This document shows, piece by piece, positions 8,717 to 17,709 of a stretch of DNA of 64,000 bases. Both the position numbers and the translations under genes were made by a program. Positions within the stretch are counted from its first letter, which is position 1, and the number at the start of each line of letters is the position of its first letter. Under the pieces are notes generated by a model, which was not told the DNA's origin, searched no databases, and was given only the letters and a program-made list of their open reading frames with translations. The stretch is taken from NCBI GenBank assembly GCA_016342745.1, contig JAEINT010000003.1:267300-331299 (forward strand), read 5' to 3'. The stretch comes from Labilibaculum sp. (lineage in GTDB: Bacteria > Bacteroidota > Bacteroidia > Bacteroidales > Marinifilaceae).

Positions 8717-9874
8717 ATGAAAGAAATTTTTCACATAGCAGAATTGATTTCCAAAGAAAAAATTGGAGACTTAACTGCTGAAGAAAAGGAATTACTCGCT
8801 AGCTGGAGAGCCAAAGGGGAGGCAGAGCAGTCAGCTTATTTCTATTCTTCGGATTCGAATCGAATCCAGAAAAAACATGATTTGTATTCCAAACTAGATC
8901 AGGATAAATCATGGGATAAGATCACGAAGCAGCTGCCAGAATTTGCAAGCAAGCCTATTATTACAATGAGGAATGTTTTAAAATGGGCAGCAATGTTTTT
9001 GTTACCAATATTGGCTACAACCTACCTTGTAAATGAGGTTTATTGGAATAACAATCAAGTTATAGTAGAAGCAGGAAGTCCAAAAGCTGTCTTGGAATTG
9101 TCTAATGGTAAAATCATTTACCTTGAAGATTTTCAAGATCGTGAGATTAAATCAGGAAGAGAAAAGTTAGCAGAGAACAGAGATAATAATCTGATCTACC
9201 AAAAAGGACAGACTGAAGAGGAACAATTGGAATTTAATACCATAAAAACGCCAATTAAAGGAGAGTATGCCATGGTTTTATCCGATGGCACTAAGGTTTG
9301 GCTAAATGCACAAACCGAATTGGAATTTCCGGTTAAGTTTGGAAAAGGAAAAAGAGAAGTGAAGTTGAAAGGAGAAGCCTATTTTGAAGTAACAAAAGAT
9401 GCCGCCAGACCATTTAATGTAATGCTTAGCAATGGATCTGATGTTGAGGTTTTAGGAACCCAGTTCAATGTAATGGCTTACGAAGACGAAGCGGAAGTGC
9501 AGACTACCTTAGTAGAAGGTAAAGTGAGGTTTGCCTACGGTGAACAAAAGCTTGTTTTGGCTCCAGGAGAACAATCTGTTTTAAATAGAGATAGTAAAAG
9601 AATAGAGATTCGTGAAGTAAATACTTATCAATATTCAGCATGGAAAGATGGGAAGTTTGTTTTTAACAAAGAGCCATTGGAAAGTGTATTTAGAAAAATG
9701 TCGAGATGGTATGGTGTTGATGTTAGTTGCTCAGATGAGCAGGTACTGAACAGAAGAATATCTGCCGTAATGGACAAATATGAAAATGTTGAAAAATTAA
9801 TCAGCCTGATAGAGGAGGTTTCTCCTGTTGAGATTAATTTGGAGGAAAATATAATGAATGTAGCCAGAAAGTAA
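8717..9874 (+). CDS. FecR-family anti-sigma factor
   Basis: A 385-residue inner-membrane protein. The cytoplasmic N-terminal part (about 1-88) should hold the sigma factor; one transmembrane helix follows (about 90-107, WAAMFLLPILATTYLV); then a periplasmic FecR domain (about 165-270, with KTPIKGEYAMVLSDGTKVWLN and VLGTQFNVMAY) and a C-terminal DUF4974 domain (about 310-383, with FNKEPLESVFRKMSRWYGVDV). The DUF4974 region contacts the STN domain of the transducing SusC. It lies 241 bp after the sigma gene and 145 bp before the STN-bearing susC, the standard order. Length and domains are complete. Confidence 0.94.
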   Translation: MKEIFHIAELISKEKIGDLTAEEKELLASWRAKGEAEQSAYFYSSDSNRIQKKHDLYSKLDQDKSWDKITKQLPEFASKPIITMRNVLKWAAMFLLPILATTYLVNEVYWNNNQVIVEAGSPKAVLELSNGKIIYLEDFQDREIKSGREKLAENRDNNLIYQKGQTEEEQLEFNTIKTPIKGEYAMVLSDGTKVWLNAQTELEFPVKFGKGKREVKLKGEAYFEVTKDAARPFNVMLSNGSDVEVLGTQFNVMAYEDEAEVQTTLVEGKVRFAYGEQKLVLAPGEQSVLNRDSKRIEIREVNTYQYSAWKDGKFVFNKEPLESVFRKMSRWYGVDVSCSDEQVLNRRISAVMDKYENVEKLISLIEEVSPVEINLEENIMNVARK

Positions 9875-9921
9875 TAGAATAATTCACCTTCATAGCAGGT
9901 TTGTTGTGGTGGATAATATAT

Positions 9922-9953
9922 AAAAAAAAAGCGGGGAACGGCCAGGTTCCCCG
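9922..9953 (-). terminator. Intrinsic terminator read on the minus strand in the fecR-susC gap
   Basis: An 8-bp GC-rich stem (CGGGGAAC/GTTCCCCG) has, on the minus strand, a run of nine T after it (plus-strand A run at 9922-9930). On the plus strand the hairpin is followed by AAAAA, so it would not end plus-strand transcripts. No minus-strand protein gene reaches it, so it needs an antisense transcript. Confidence 0.75.
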
Positions 9954-10046
9954 AAAAATAGAGTCTTACGACTCAATAAATGTCAAGTTAAACTTATTGT
10001 CTAACCCAATTTCAAATTTATGAAAAAAAATTGTGTTTACATCAGC
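9922..10046 (-). ncRNA. Predicted antisense RNA overlapping the 5' end of susC (DonS-like)
   Basis: On the minus strand a TAACTTTG element at 10060-10053 matches the Bacteroidota TAnnTTTG -7 consensus exactly, which places a transcript start near 10046. A textbook terminator ends it at about 9922. The RNA would be about 125 nt and would be complementary to the susC leader and first codons (start 10020). Known: in Bacteroides fragilis, DonS antisense RNAs in the same place (between anti-sigma and susC) repress sigma/anti-sigma-controlled SusCD loci. The -33 element is weak, so the start is a prediction. Confidence 0.45.
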
Positions 10047-13000
10047 CGTGAGCAAAGTTACTCGCCGCTGAGAAAAATACTACTGACCATGAAATTAAGT
10101 GTATTTTTATTTTTACTCGGAATTATGAGTGTTCAAGCTAATGAGATTTTTTCTCAAACCTCGCTGAATATTCAAATGAAAGATGCTAGTGTTGAGGAAG
10201 TTCTGGAGCAAATTCAGACACAATGTAACTATGATTTTATATACGATTATGAGTATGTGAGTGAATTAGATAATGTTGATGTGGATTTTAACAGTGCCTC
10301 TCTTGATGTAGTATTGTATGAAATTTTGAAGGATTCTAATTTGGACTATCGTTTAGAAGATGAGGTAATTATCTTGTTTCCTAGAGAGGTTGCAAAACCT
10401 GTTTCTACGGAAAGTAACAAAAACGAAATAGAACAAGAAAAAAAATCAGTAACAGGACAAGTAACCGATAAAGATGGAGTACGTCTTCCAGGTGTTTCTG
10501 TTGTGGTTAAAGGTACCAGCACTGGAGTTGCAACCAATATTGATGGTGAATATACTTTGGAAATTGAAGGTAACAAAGCTGTTCTTATTTATTCTTTTGT
10601 AGGAATGTTGCCTCAAGAGATTGTGTATAGCGGACAAAAAAATCAGAATGTTACTTTATTGGCAGACTCGGAGCAAATGAATGAGGTAGTGGTAACTGGT
10701 TATCAAACGATTTCAAAAGAGCGTGCGACTGGTGCATTCGAAAAAGTAAGTTCGAAAGTTTTAGACGAGAAATCAACCTTTAAACTTTTAGATAAGTTGG
10801 AGGGACAAACTTCAGGTGTCTTGTTTGACAAATCAGGAAATATGACAATTAGGGGTGTTTCTACCATGAATGCGAGTCGTGCACCACTGATTGTTGTTGA
10901 TGGATTTCCTATCGAAGGAAATTTGGAAACTATAAATCCGAACGATATTGATAATATTACTGTTTTAAAAGATGCTGCAGCTGCTTCAATTTGGGGTGCC
11001 AGAGCTGCCAATGGAGTAATTGTGGTAGTATCGAAAAAGAACGGAAAAAAGGGAAAACCTAGAGTTGAGTTTTCGTCAACATTATCAATTACTGGTCAAC
11101 CTGATTTAGATGATCAGCCTGTAGCTTCAACAGCATCTTTTTTAGGAGCAGAGAAATTTCTAGCTGATAATGGATGGCAAACATTACCACAGGGAGCGAA
11201 TCAGTATCCTATTACTCAAGGTATGGATGCTTACTTGAGACTCAACGAAGGATTAATTACTCAAGTTGAATCAGATCAGATAATTAATGGATTAAAAAGT
11301 GTTGATGTACGTGATGAATTTGCTGACTTATTTTTGAGAAAAGCAGTTCGTCAGCAGTATAACCTTTCTGTAAGTGGTGCTGGAGAAAAAAACAATTATT
11401 TTTTATCCTTGAGTTACGACGATAACGATGATTTTGCAAAAGGAAATGATAGCGATCGTTTGATAGCTAATATGAGGTTAAGTTCAGAATTATCGGATCG
11501 TATCACGGTAAATGCCGGTATTTCTGCGACTCTTCGAAATAACTATAATAATGGAATTTCAATAGGTAGTTTAGCTTCTGTGCCTCAATATCAAACAATT
11601 TTAGATGCTAACGGGAACTATGTACCGCAACCATATTCATATTACCAACCAACAAAAGAAAGTTTAGTTGCACAAGGGTATCCTTACAATTGGGATTATA
11701 ATTTGTATCAGGAATATGAAAACAAAGATAATTCGACTAAGAATACTGATTTAAGAATGAATGTTGGTGTCAATGTTAAGCTACTGAAAGGCCTTGATTT
11801 TGATGGAAGATATCAGTACGAAATGGGGAACACAGAAGGTGAAAATCTTTATAATGAGGATACCTATTATGTGCGAGGTGCCGTAAATAGATATACCCAT
11901 ATTGATAATGGAGAGATCATTACAAACTTTCCCAAAGGGCATGTTTTTTCTGAAAGTTTTAGGAGTTACAGATCTTTCACAACAAGGGGGCAGTTGAATT
12001 TTAACCGTAGCTTTAATGATGGCAAGCATCAAATTAATGCTATTGCCGGTATGGAGGTACGTAAAGTAACAGGCGAGTCATCTTCTTTAACTAAATATGG
12101 ATATGATCCACAAAGTTTGCAATATGTAGCAGTGAATCATAATGAGCAATATACGGCTGCAATTAGTGGCAGCAAACTTAGAATTGGTGATGCTACAAAA
12201 TTTACCGAAGAAGAAGATCGATTTTTATCATACTACGGTAATGCAGCATACACCTATAACGACAAATATACTTTTACAGCTAGTGCTCGTCTGGATGATT
12301 CAAACTTATTTGGAGCAGACTCTAAATATCGTAATGTTCCATTATGGTCTACAGGTGTAAACTGGCAGTTGCATAAGGAAGATTTTATGAAATCGGATTT
12401 GATTAATCGATTGACACTTCGAATGACTTATGGAACCAACGGGAATGTTTCTAAAACTACAAGCCCGTACTTAATTGCCTCAGTTACGAAAGATTACAGA
12501 GATCAACACCAGTATGCATATGTGCAAAATCCAAAGAATCCTAATTTAAGATGGGAGAAAACTGCCGTTGTAAATTTAGGAGTTGATTATGCTATTTGGA
12601 ACAATAGAGTATCAGGATCACTTGAATATTACACTAAATACAGTACGGATCTTTTAGGTAATGTTTCTTTGAATGCCACTTATGGATTTGATAGTGCTTT
12701 AATGAATTTTGCAGAAATGTCGAACAAAGGTATTGATGCATCTGTTAACGTTGCTGTTGTAAATAAAAAAGTGAAGTGGAATACCATTGTGAACTTTTCA
12801 TACAATAAAAATAGGGTAGAGAAAGTAGAAGTACCTGATGAAACAGTTAGTAGTTATATCGGTGGTGTAGCAAGAGAAGGCAAGCCATTACAGTATATGT
12901 ATAGTTACAAATGGGCTGGGCTTTCAAACGAAGGTTATCCTCAAGTTTACAATGAGAATGGAGAGGCTATTGATCATGAAACACAGTTGGAAGATTATAA

Positions 13001-13535
13001 AGCTCTTAAATATCAGGGAACTACTACTCCAAAATATTATGGGAGTTGGCAAAATGTGGTTAGCTATAAGGGCTTACGCTTAAGTATGTTGATGACCTAT
13101 AAGTTAGGTTATAGATTTAGAAAACCAACGATTAGCTATAGTTCATTAAATTCTTCTATGAACCGTAATTGGGTACATGAAGATTACGATAAGCGATGGC
13201 AAAAAGCAGGAGATGAGTTGAACACTGATATTCCAGTGTTACCTGAGAACTTTAGTAATATCGGAAGATATTTTGGTAGCTATACAAGCTTGTCAGATAA
13301 TTTGGTAGAGAGTGCATCTCATATTCGTTTTAGAGAAGTTATTTTATCTTACAACCTACCAAAACAGTGGATTAAATCTTTAGCAATGGAATCCTTAACA
13401 ATTGGAGCTCAAGCTAGAAATTTAGGTGTAATTACATTTAACGATTCTGGTATTGATCCTGAAAACATACCTTATTTAGGTGGTTATGGAACTCCAAAGC
13501 CAGAATTCACGTTTAGTTTGAAAGCAACATTTTAA
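10020..13535 (+). CDS. SusC/RagA-type TonB-dependent transducer with STN domain
   Basis: A 1171-residue outer-membrane protein. The domains in order are: a long N-region and signal sequence (1-46, hydrophobic core SVFLFLLGIMSV); an STN domain (about 50-118), which contacts FecR; a carboxypeptidase-regulatory-like domain (about 142-225, VTGQVTDKDG, LPGVSVVVKGT); a plug (about 230-345) with GYQTISKERATGAF and ANGVIVV; and a beta-barrel to the C-terminal FSLKATF. The KERATG plug variant is one I associate with SusC proteins found near thioredoxins and proteases rather than glycosidases; this is recollection, not a search result. Together with the upstream sigma/FecR pair it forms a trans-envelope signalling importer. 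The internal ATG at 10089 is possible, but the extended N-region is usual for such SusCs. A predicted antisense RNA crosses the start. Confidence 0.95.
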   Translation: MKKNCVYISREQSYSPLRKILLTMKLSVFLFLLGIMSVQANEIFSQTSLNIQMKDASVEEVLEQIQTQCNYDFIYDYEYVSELDNVDVDFNSASLDVVLYEILKDSNLDYRLEDEVIILFPREVAKPVSTESNKNEIEQEKKSVTGQVTDKDGVRLPGVSVVVKGTSTGVATNIDGEYTLEIEGNKAVLIYSFVGMLPQEIVYSGQKNQNVTLLADSEQMNEVVVTGYQTISKERATGAFEKVSSKVLDEKSTFKLLDKLEGQTSGVLFDKSGNMTIRGVSTMNASRAPLIVVDGFPIEGNLETINPNDIDNITVLKDAAAASIWGARAANGVIVVVSKKNGKKGKPRVEFSSTLSITGQPDLDDQPVASTASFLGAEKFLADNGWQTLPQGANQYPITQGMDAYLRLNEGLITQVESDQIINGLKSVDVRDEFADLFLRKAVRQQYNLSVSGAGEKNNYFLSLSYDDNDDFAKGNDSDRLIANMRLSSELSDRITVNAGISATLRNNYNNGISIGSLASVPQYQTILDANGNYVPQPYSYYQPTKESLVAQGYPYNWDYNLYQEYENKDNSTKNTDLRMNVGVNVKLLKGLDFDGRYQYEMGNTEGENLYNEDTYYVRGAVNRYTHIDNGEIITNFPKGHVFSESFRSYRSFTTRGQLNFNRSFNDGKHQINAIAGMEVRKVTGESSSLTKYGYDPQSLQYVAVNHNEQYTAAISGSKLRIGDATKFTEEEDRFLSYYGNAAYTYNDKYTFTASARLDDSNLFGADSKYRNVPLWSTGVNWQLHKEDFMKSDLINRLTLRMTYGTNGNVSKTTSPYLIASVTKDYRDQHQYAYVQNPKNPNLRWEKTAVVNLGVDYAIWNNRVSGSLEYYTKYSTDLLGNVSLNATYGFDSALMNFAEMSNKGIDASVNVAVVNKKVKWNTIVNFSYNKNRVEKVEVPDETVSSYIGGVAREGKPLQYMYSYKWAGLSNEGYPQVYNENGEAIDHETQLEDYKALKYQGTTTPKYYGSWQNVVSYKGLRLSMLMTYKLGYRFRKPTISYSSLNSSMNRNWVHEDYDKRWQKAGDELNTDIPVLPENFSNIGRYFGSYTSLSDNLVESASHIRFREVILSYNLPKQWIKSLAMESLTIGAQARNLGVITFNDSGIDPENIPYLGGYGTPKPEFTFSLKATF
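10053..10060 (-). promoter_or_regulatory. Antisense -7 promoter element inside the start of susC
   Basis: The minus strand reads TAACTTTG followed by CTCACG, a perfect TAnnTTTG match. The expected TTTG about 19 nt further upstream is not clear. It is positioned to drive the antisense RNA ending at 9922. Confidence 0.45.
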
Positions 13536-13595
13536 ATGATAAACCAATGGAAAAAGAGGTGAATTTTAAGCTTCTTCCATTCAAAAATATTTCAA

Positions 13596-14975
13596 ATGAA
13601 AAATATAATTTATTTATTCATATTATTTGTGTTAGCCTCTTCATGCGATGGTGATGAATGGCTCGATATTAAACCGAAAGGAAAAGTTATTCCTAACAAG
13701 GTAGAAGATTATCGTCTTTTGATGGATCAAACGCAAGGAAGAGGAGAGTCGGCTTCAGTTCAGGAAAGTTTAGGTGGTGATTTATTTCGAACTGATGATA
13801 TTGTAATTAGTGATGATAATTTTACAACTAATTATGGCGAAAGTATTCGTAATGCTTATTCATTTGCAGAACATACCTATTTAGAAACTGAGGAAGATCC
13901 AGATTGGAATGTATTGTATAACCAAATCTATGTTCACAATGTAGTTATCGAAGAAGTTTTATCAACATCAGGTAGTGAGGCAGACAAAAAAGCTTTGTAT
14001 GCAGAAGCAAAAGTTCACAGGGCATATGCATATTTGAGTTTGGTAAATTTATACGGGAAGCATTACGATCCTTCTACAGCAAGTACCGATTTAGGAGTGC
14101 CAATGAGATTGGATGGTGCGATTGAGGGTAGTTTAATGCGTGGTTCAGTTCAAGACGTTTATGATCTGATAATTGAGGATTTAACTGAAGTTATTGATTT
14201 TTTACCAGAATTACCTCAGTTTACATTTCGACCATCAAAAGCAGCAGTGAAAGCACTATTGGCAAGAACATATTTGTTAATGGGAAATTATGAGGACGCA
14301 TTGTCTAATGCAGATGACTGTCTTGGAATGTATAATTTCTTATACAATTACAATGATCTACCTAAAAATGCTTGGTATTCGAGCTTACTAGATCTACCTG
14401 ATACATACGATAACAAAGAGGAAATTTTGTTTAAAACACCGCAAAATTCTTATCAGTTAATCTACCCTAGTCAAGAATTACTTGATTTATATGATTTGGA
14501 TAATGATTTGCGTTTTGCTGGTATGTTCTTTGATGAATGGTTCCCACCTTATACTAATAAGATATTATATCAGGAATACTTTGTAGGTCGTACTTCAGGT
14601 TTATCTGTTCCTGAAATGTTGTTAATTAGAGCAGAATGTTATGCAAGAGCAGGTTCGCCAAGTTTAGCGATGAATGATTTGAATGAAATTCGTATCAATA
14701 GAATTGATCCTTCAGTTTATGCTCCATTGACTGCAGCAAGTGGATCAGAAGCGCTTACATTTGTTAAAGAAGAGAGAAGGCGTGAATTGGCTTTTAGAGG
14801 ATTCAGATGGTTTGATATTAAGCGTTACAATGCATTTGATAATGCTAATATTTCAATAGATCATAGTGTAGATGGCGAGAGTCATATATTAGCACCAGGA
14901 GATAATGCTTGGTTAGCTCCAATTGCTAGAAAATATATTCTTAAAAATCCAGAAATTGAGCAAAACCCTCGTTAG
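13596..14975 (+). CDS. SusD/RagB-family nutrient-binding outer-membrane lipoprotein (locus B)
   Basis: A 459-residue lipoprotein with a lipobox at ASSC (Cys17). The N-terminal WLDIKPKGKVIP, the alpha-helical TPR-like core (for example AKVHRAYAYLSLVNLYGKHY and LLARTYLLMGNYEDALSNAD) and the C-terminal ERRRELAFRGFRWFDIKRYNA with IEQNPR are classic SusD hallmarks. It starts 60 bp after susC, so the two are co-transcribed and should form a SusCD complex. A hairpin terminator follows at 15002. The length is somewhat short but complete for the family. The ligand is unknown. Confidence 0.95.
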   Translation: MKNIIYLFILFVLASSCDGDEWLDIKPKGKVIPNKVEDYRLLMDQTQGRGESASVQESLGGDLFRTDDIVISDDNFTTNYGESIRNAYSFAEHTYLETEEDPDWNVLYNQIYVHNVVIEEVLSTSGSEADKKALYAEAKVHRAYAYLSLVNLYGKHYDPSTASTDLGVPMRLDGAIEGSLMRGSVQDVYDLIIEDLTEVIDFLPELPQFTFRPSKAAVKALLARTYLLMGNYEDALSNADDCLGMYNFLYNYNDLPKNAWYSSLLDLPDTYDNKEEILFKTPQNSYQLIYPSQELLDLYDLDNDLRFAGMFFDEWFPPYTNKILYQEYFVGRTSGLSVPEMLLIRAECYARAGSPSLAMNDLNEIRINRIDPSVYAPLTAASGSEALTFVKEERRRELAFRGFRWFDIKRYNAFDNANISIDHSVDGESHILAPGDNAWLAPIARKYILKNPEIEQNPR

Positions 14976-15001
14976 TAATTAACGAGTAATTGAATACTAT
15001 T

Positions 15002-15029
15002 AGTCCCGGATTTATTCCGGGACTTTCTT
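15002..15029 (+). terminator. Hairpin terminator after susD (locus B)
   Basis: A 9-bp perfect stem (AGTCCCGGA/TCCGGGACT) with a TTTAT loop is followed by a broken T tract (TTCTTCT). Read-through into the TlpA-like gene at 15130 is possible because the tract is weak. Confidence 0.75.
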
Positions 15030-15129
15030 CTATCCCCTTCTATTGAAACCTTCGGTTTTTATTTACAAGAGCCAGAGGAATTAACCATTTCGCTGAGATC
15101 GTTCAGTATTAACATTAATTTTTTTCCAG

Positions 15130-16176
15130 ATGAAGTTTTTTAAACTGTTTGCCTTCATGGCATTGGTAACGCTATTTTCATGTAGCAAAGTAAGTGACAA
15201 GTGTATTATAAAAGGCAAGCTTTCAGGTGGTGATGGTGAACTGGTCATCTATCCTTATCAGGAAGTAAAATCTAAACAAGAAGCTGATAGTTTAAGCTAT
15301 AATGCTAAAATAATTAATGGTGAATTCGAAATAGAAATGGATACAGAATTGGCAGCCAGATCAATTCGCATTAAGCAAGGTCGAACTTATAAAAGTTATA
15401 CTGTATTTTCAGAGCCAGGTGTCATTAGTCTTACAGAAAAAGATGGTGTACTTGTAGGTGAAGGTTCTGATCTTAATAAAGAATATCAAGAGTTGTTAGT
15501 AAAGCTTAATTATAAAGCTTACAATCAGTTAAAGTACAAAAAAGAACTTGGTGCAGAACAAAAAGAGATCAAGGATGGTTATGAAGCTAAACTTTGGAAT
15601 TTGGCCAAAGAATATTCTAACAGCATACCATTAAGTCGATTGTTCTATGAAAAATATTGGAATGCGGATGTTAAAACTTTTAATAAGATACTGAGCACCT
15701 TTTCAAAAGAAATACATCAATCGTATTACTTGAATAAAATGATTGAGCGAAGAGATAACCAGCAAAGAGTTGCTATTGGAAATCAGGCTCCTGAATTTTC
15801 TTTAAAATCGCTTAAAGGTGAAGATATTTCAATTGCGAAATACAAAGGGAAATACGTATTGGTTGACTTCTGGGCTTCATGGTGTGGACCATGCAGAGCT
15901 GGGATTCCTAACCTGAAGGAAATTTATAAGGACTACCACTCGAAGGGTTTAGAGATATTGAGTGTTAGTACAGATGCAGATGAAAAAGCATGGTTGAAAG
16001 CGGTTGATAAAGAACAAATGCCATGGGCACAGGTTCGGGATACTAAAAATATAAGTGCAGGTTATAATATTACCGCTATACCAGCTATTTTCTTGATTGA
16101 TCCTAATGGGAAAATTATTGACAAAGGCTTACATGGCGAAGCAATAAGAAATAGAGTTGAAGAGGTTATAAAATAG
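15130..16176 (+). CDS. TlpA-like thioredoxin-family lipoprotein with DUF4369-like domain
   Basis: A 348-residue lipoprotein: signal peptide with lipobox LFSC (Cys18), a DUF4369-like beta domain (about 24-120, CIIKGKLSGGDGELVIY), a short helical linker, and a C-terminal thioredoxin domain (about 212-348). The active site is DFWASWCGPCR with Cys252 and Cys255, and the cis-proline is in AIPAIF. It should be a periplasm-facing disulfide reductase. It lies in locus B between susD and a second thioredoxin gene, with hairpin terminators on both sides, so it may be its own transcription unit. It has the same architecture as the lipoproteins at 4170 and 5525 but is shorter and more diverged. Confidence 0.92.
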   Translation: MKFFKLFAFMALVTLFSCSKVSDKCIIKGKLSGGDGELVIYPYQEVKSKQEADSLSYNAKIINGEFEIEMDTELAARSIRIKQGRTYKSYTVFSEPGVISLTEKDGVLVGEGSDLNKEYQELLVKLNYKAYNQLKYKKELGAEQKEIKDGYEAKLWNLAKEYSNSIPLSRLFYEKYWNADVKTFNKILSTFSKEIHQSYYLNKMIERRDNQQRVAIGNQAPEFSLKSLKGEDISIAKYKGKYVLVDFWASWCGPCRAGIPNLKEIYKDYHSKGLEILSVSTDADEKAWLKAVDKEQMPWAQVRDTKNISAGYNITAIPAIFLIDPNGKIIDKGLHGEAIRNRVEEVIK

Positions 16177-16200
16177 AAATAGGAAGAGAATAGATATAAA

Positions 16201-16244
16201 AAGGCTGCACTGAAGGTGATTTTCACCTCTAGTGCAGCCTTTTG
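16201..16244 (+). terminator. Long-stem terminator after the TlpA-like gene
   Basis: An 11-bp outer stem (AAGGCTGCACT/AGTGCAGCCTT) encloses a smaller AGGTG/CACCT hairpin. Flanking A's and a short T run (TTTT) make it a likely, possibly bidirectional, terminator. Confidence 0.8.
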
Positions 16245-16376
16245 GCTGTATTGTAAATAGTTAATCTTGCTCCTAGGTTAATTAAGGTTAATTATCAATT
16301 TTCAACTAATACTCTTTCAAATTTACAATGTCTGTTAAGTATAAGAAAGTACAATTCATTAATTAAAATTAAAGTA

Positions 16377-17585
16377 ATGAAAAAGTTAATCGTAATAGTA
16401 TTGGCCACGTTTATGTGTAGTGGTTTATTTGCACAAGGTATGGAGTTCGAACACGGAACTTTTAACGAAGCTTTGGCAAAAGCAAAAAAAGAAAACAAGC
16501 TTATTTTTATGGACTGTTACACCACTTGGTGTGGACCATGTAAATATTTGTCGAAGAATATTTTTACACAAAAAGAAGTAGGTGATTTTTTTAATAAGGA
16601 GTTTGTGAATGTTAAAATGGATTGTGAAAAAGGAGAAGGTCCAGTTTTGGCATCAAAATACGGTGTAAGTTCGTACCCAACCTTACTGTTTATCGATGCA
16701 AATGGTAAGGCTGTACATAAATTGGTTGGAGGTATGCCAGCTGAAGATTTAATTAAAGGTGCAAAAGCAGCTTTAAATCCAGCAATGAGAATTGGAGCAC
16801 TTAAAGCTAAATACGAAAAAGGCAATAGAGATTTGGAATTTTTGATGACCTATTTGGGTGCGGTAAAAGCTCAATATGATAAAGAAACTATGGCCATTGT
16901 CTCTAAAGAAATTATCAAACAAACATCTTTAGAGAAATACATGAACAAAGAAATGTTCTATGTTATTTCTGATGCTAACTTTCCATATGGATCTAAGGAA
17001 TTTAACTACTTGTTAGAAAATAAGGATAAAGTAAAAGAAATAACCGATGAATATCATTATGGATCTTTATTTGTAGGATCTATTTATAAATATTTGGGAC
17101 AGTTTGCTACAGAATGTAAAGATTTAAAGGTGCTTGACGCTGAGATAGAAATATGCAATAAACAATTTACTTTGGATAATTTAGGTAAGGTCAAGAAAAA
17201 TTTCACATCGACTTATTATATTGCAAATAATCAATTGCAAACTTGGTTCGACCTTAAGATAAAAGATGCAGAAGCTTTAAAAGGAGAACAAAACTATGTG
17301 TACAATTACAGTAGCATCTGCGATGAAATCTTAAGAACTCCAAGCCTGGCGGCATCAAAGGAGATTGTTAATGACTTTACGAAAGTTGCTCAAACAATTG
17401 CCGCCGATCAGGAAACAGGATTAATTATGGGGAACTTTATGCTGGCTAAACTATATCTGCATACAAAGGAGAAAGAAAAAGCTTTAAAATGTTATGCTAT
17501 TTTTATAGATAACAATGCTAAGGCAGGCGGAAGTACTACGCATCCATCTATTACAAATTTGAAAGTTGCTATAGATAACTTGTAA
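16377..17585 (+). CDS. Secreted thioredoxin-fold protein with C-terminal helical region (paralogue of the 2642 gene)
   Basis: A 402-residue protein with a signal peptide (about 1-19, ending LFAQ) and a thioredoxin-fold domain (about 25-135). WCGPC contributes Cys52 and Cys55, and the cis-proline is in SYPT (Pro101). A long charged helical region follows to the end, with a TPR-like stretch near 355-385. It is strongly similar to the protein at 2642 over the thioredoxin domain (shared FMDCYTTWCGPCK block, shared KMDxEKGEGP) and less so behind it, so the two loci duplicated and then diverged. The likely role is a periplasmic thiol-disulfide protein serving the SusCD system. The substrate is unknown. 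Confidence 0.88.
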   Translation: MKKLIVIVLATFMCSGLFAQGMEFEHGTFNEALAKAKKENKLIFMDCYTTWCGPCKYLSKNIFTQKEVGDFFNKEFVNVKMDCEKGEGPVLASKYGVSSYPTLLFIDANGKAVHKLVGGMPAEDLIKGAKAALNPAMRIGALKAKYEKGNRDLEFLMTYLGAVKAQYDKETMAIVSKEIIKQTSLEKYMNKEMFYVISDANFPYGSKEFNYLLENKDKVKEITDEYHYGSLFVGSIYKYLGQFATECKDLKVLDAEIEICNKQFTLDNLGKVKKNFTSTYYIANNQLQTWFDLKIKDAEALKGEQNYVYNYSSICDEILRTPSLAASKEIVNDFTKVAQTIAADQETGLIMGNFMLAKLYLHTKEKEKALKCYAIFIDNNAKAGGSTTHPSITNLKVAIDNL

Positions 17586-17631
17586 ACAAGGATAATTGTT
17601 GCAAATAAACTTTATTTGAGAGTATATTAAG

Positions 17632-17662
17632 AAGGCTCAGGTTTAACACCTGAGTCTTTTTT
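17632..17662 (+). terminator. Intrinsic terminator before the trypsin/PDZ-like gene
   Basis: A roughly 10-bp stem (AGGCTCAGGT/ACCTGAGTCT, one G-T pair) with a short loop is followed by six T. Confidence 0.85.
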
Positions 17663-17709
17663 ATACTGTTCTGTTATTATTTTGATTAAGATTTTAAAAA
17701 TAATTTATA

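Noticed and set aside
10346..11011. Minus-strand ORFs of 60-100 codons inside susC
   Set aside because: They are mirror frames of a strongly coding gene; the antisense RNA proposed nearby ends at 9922 and starts near 10046, so it does not include them.
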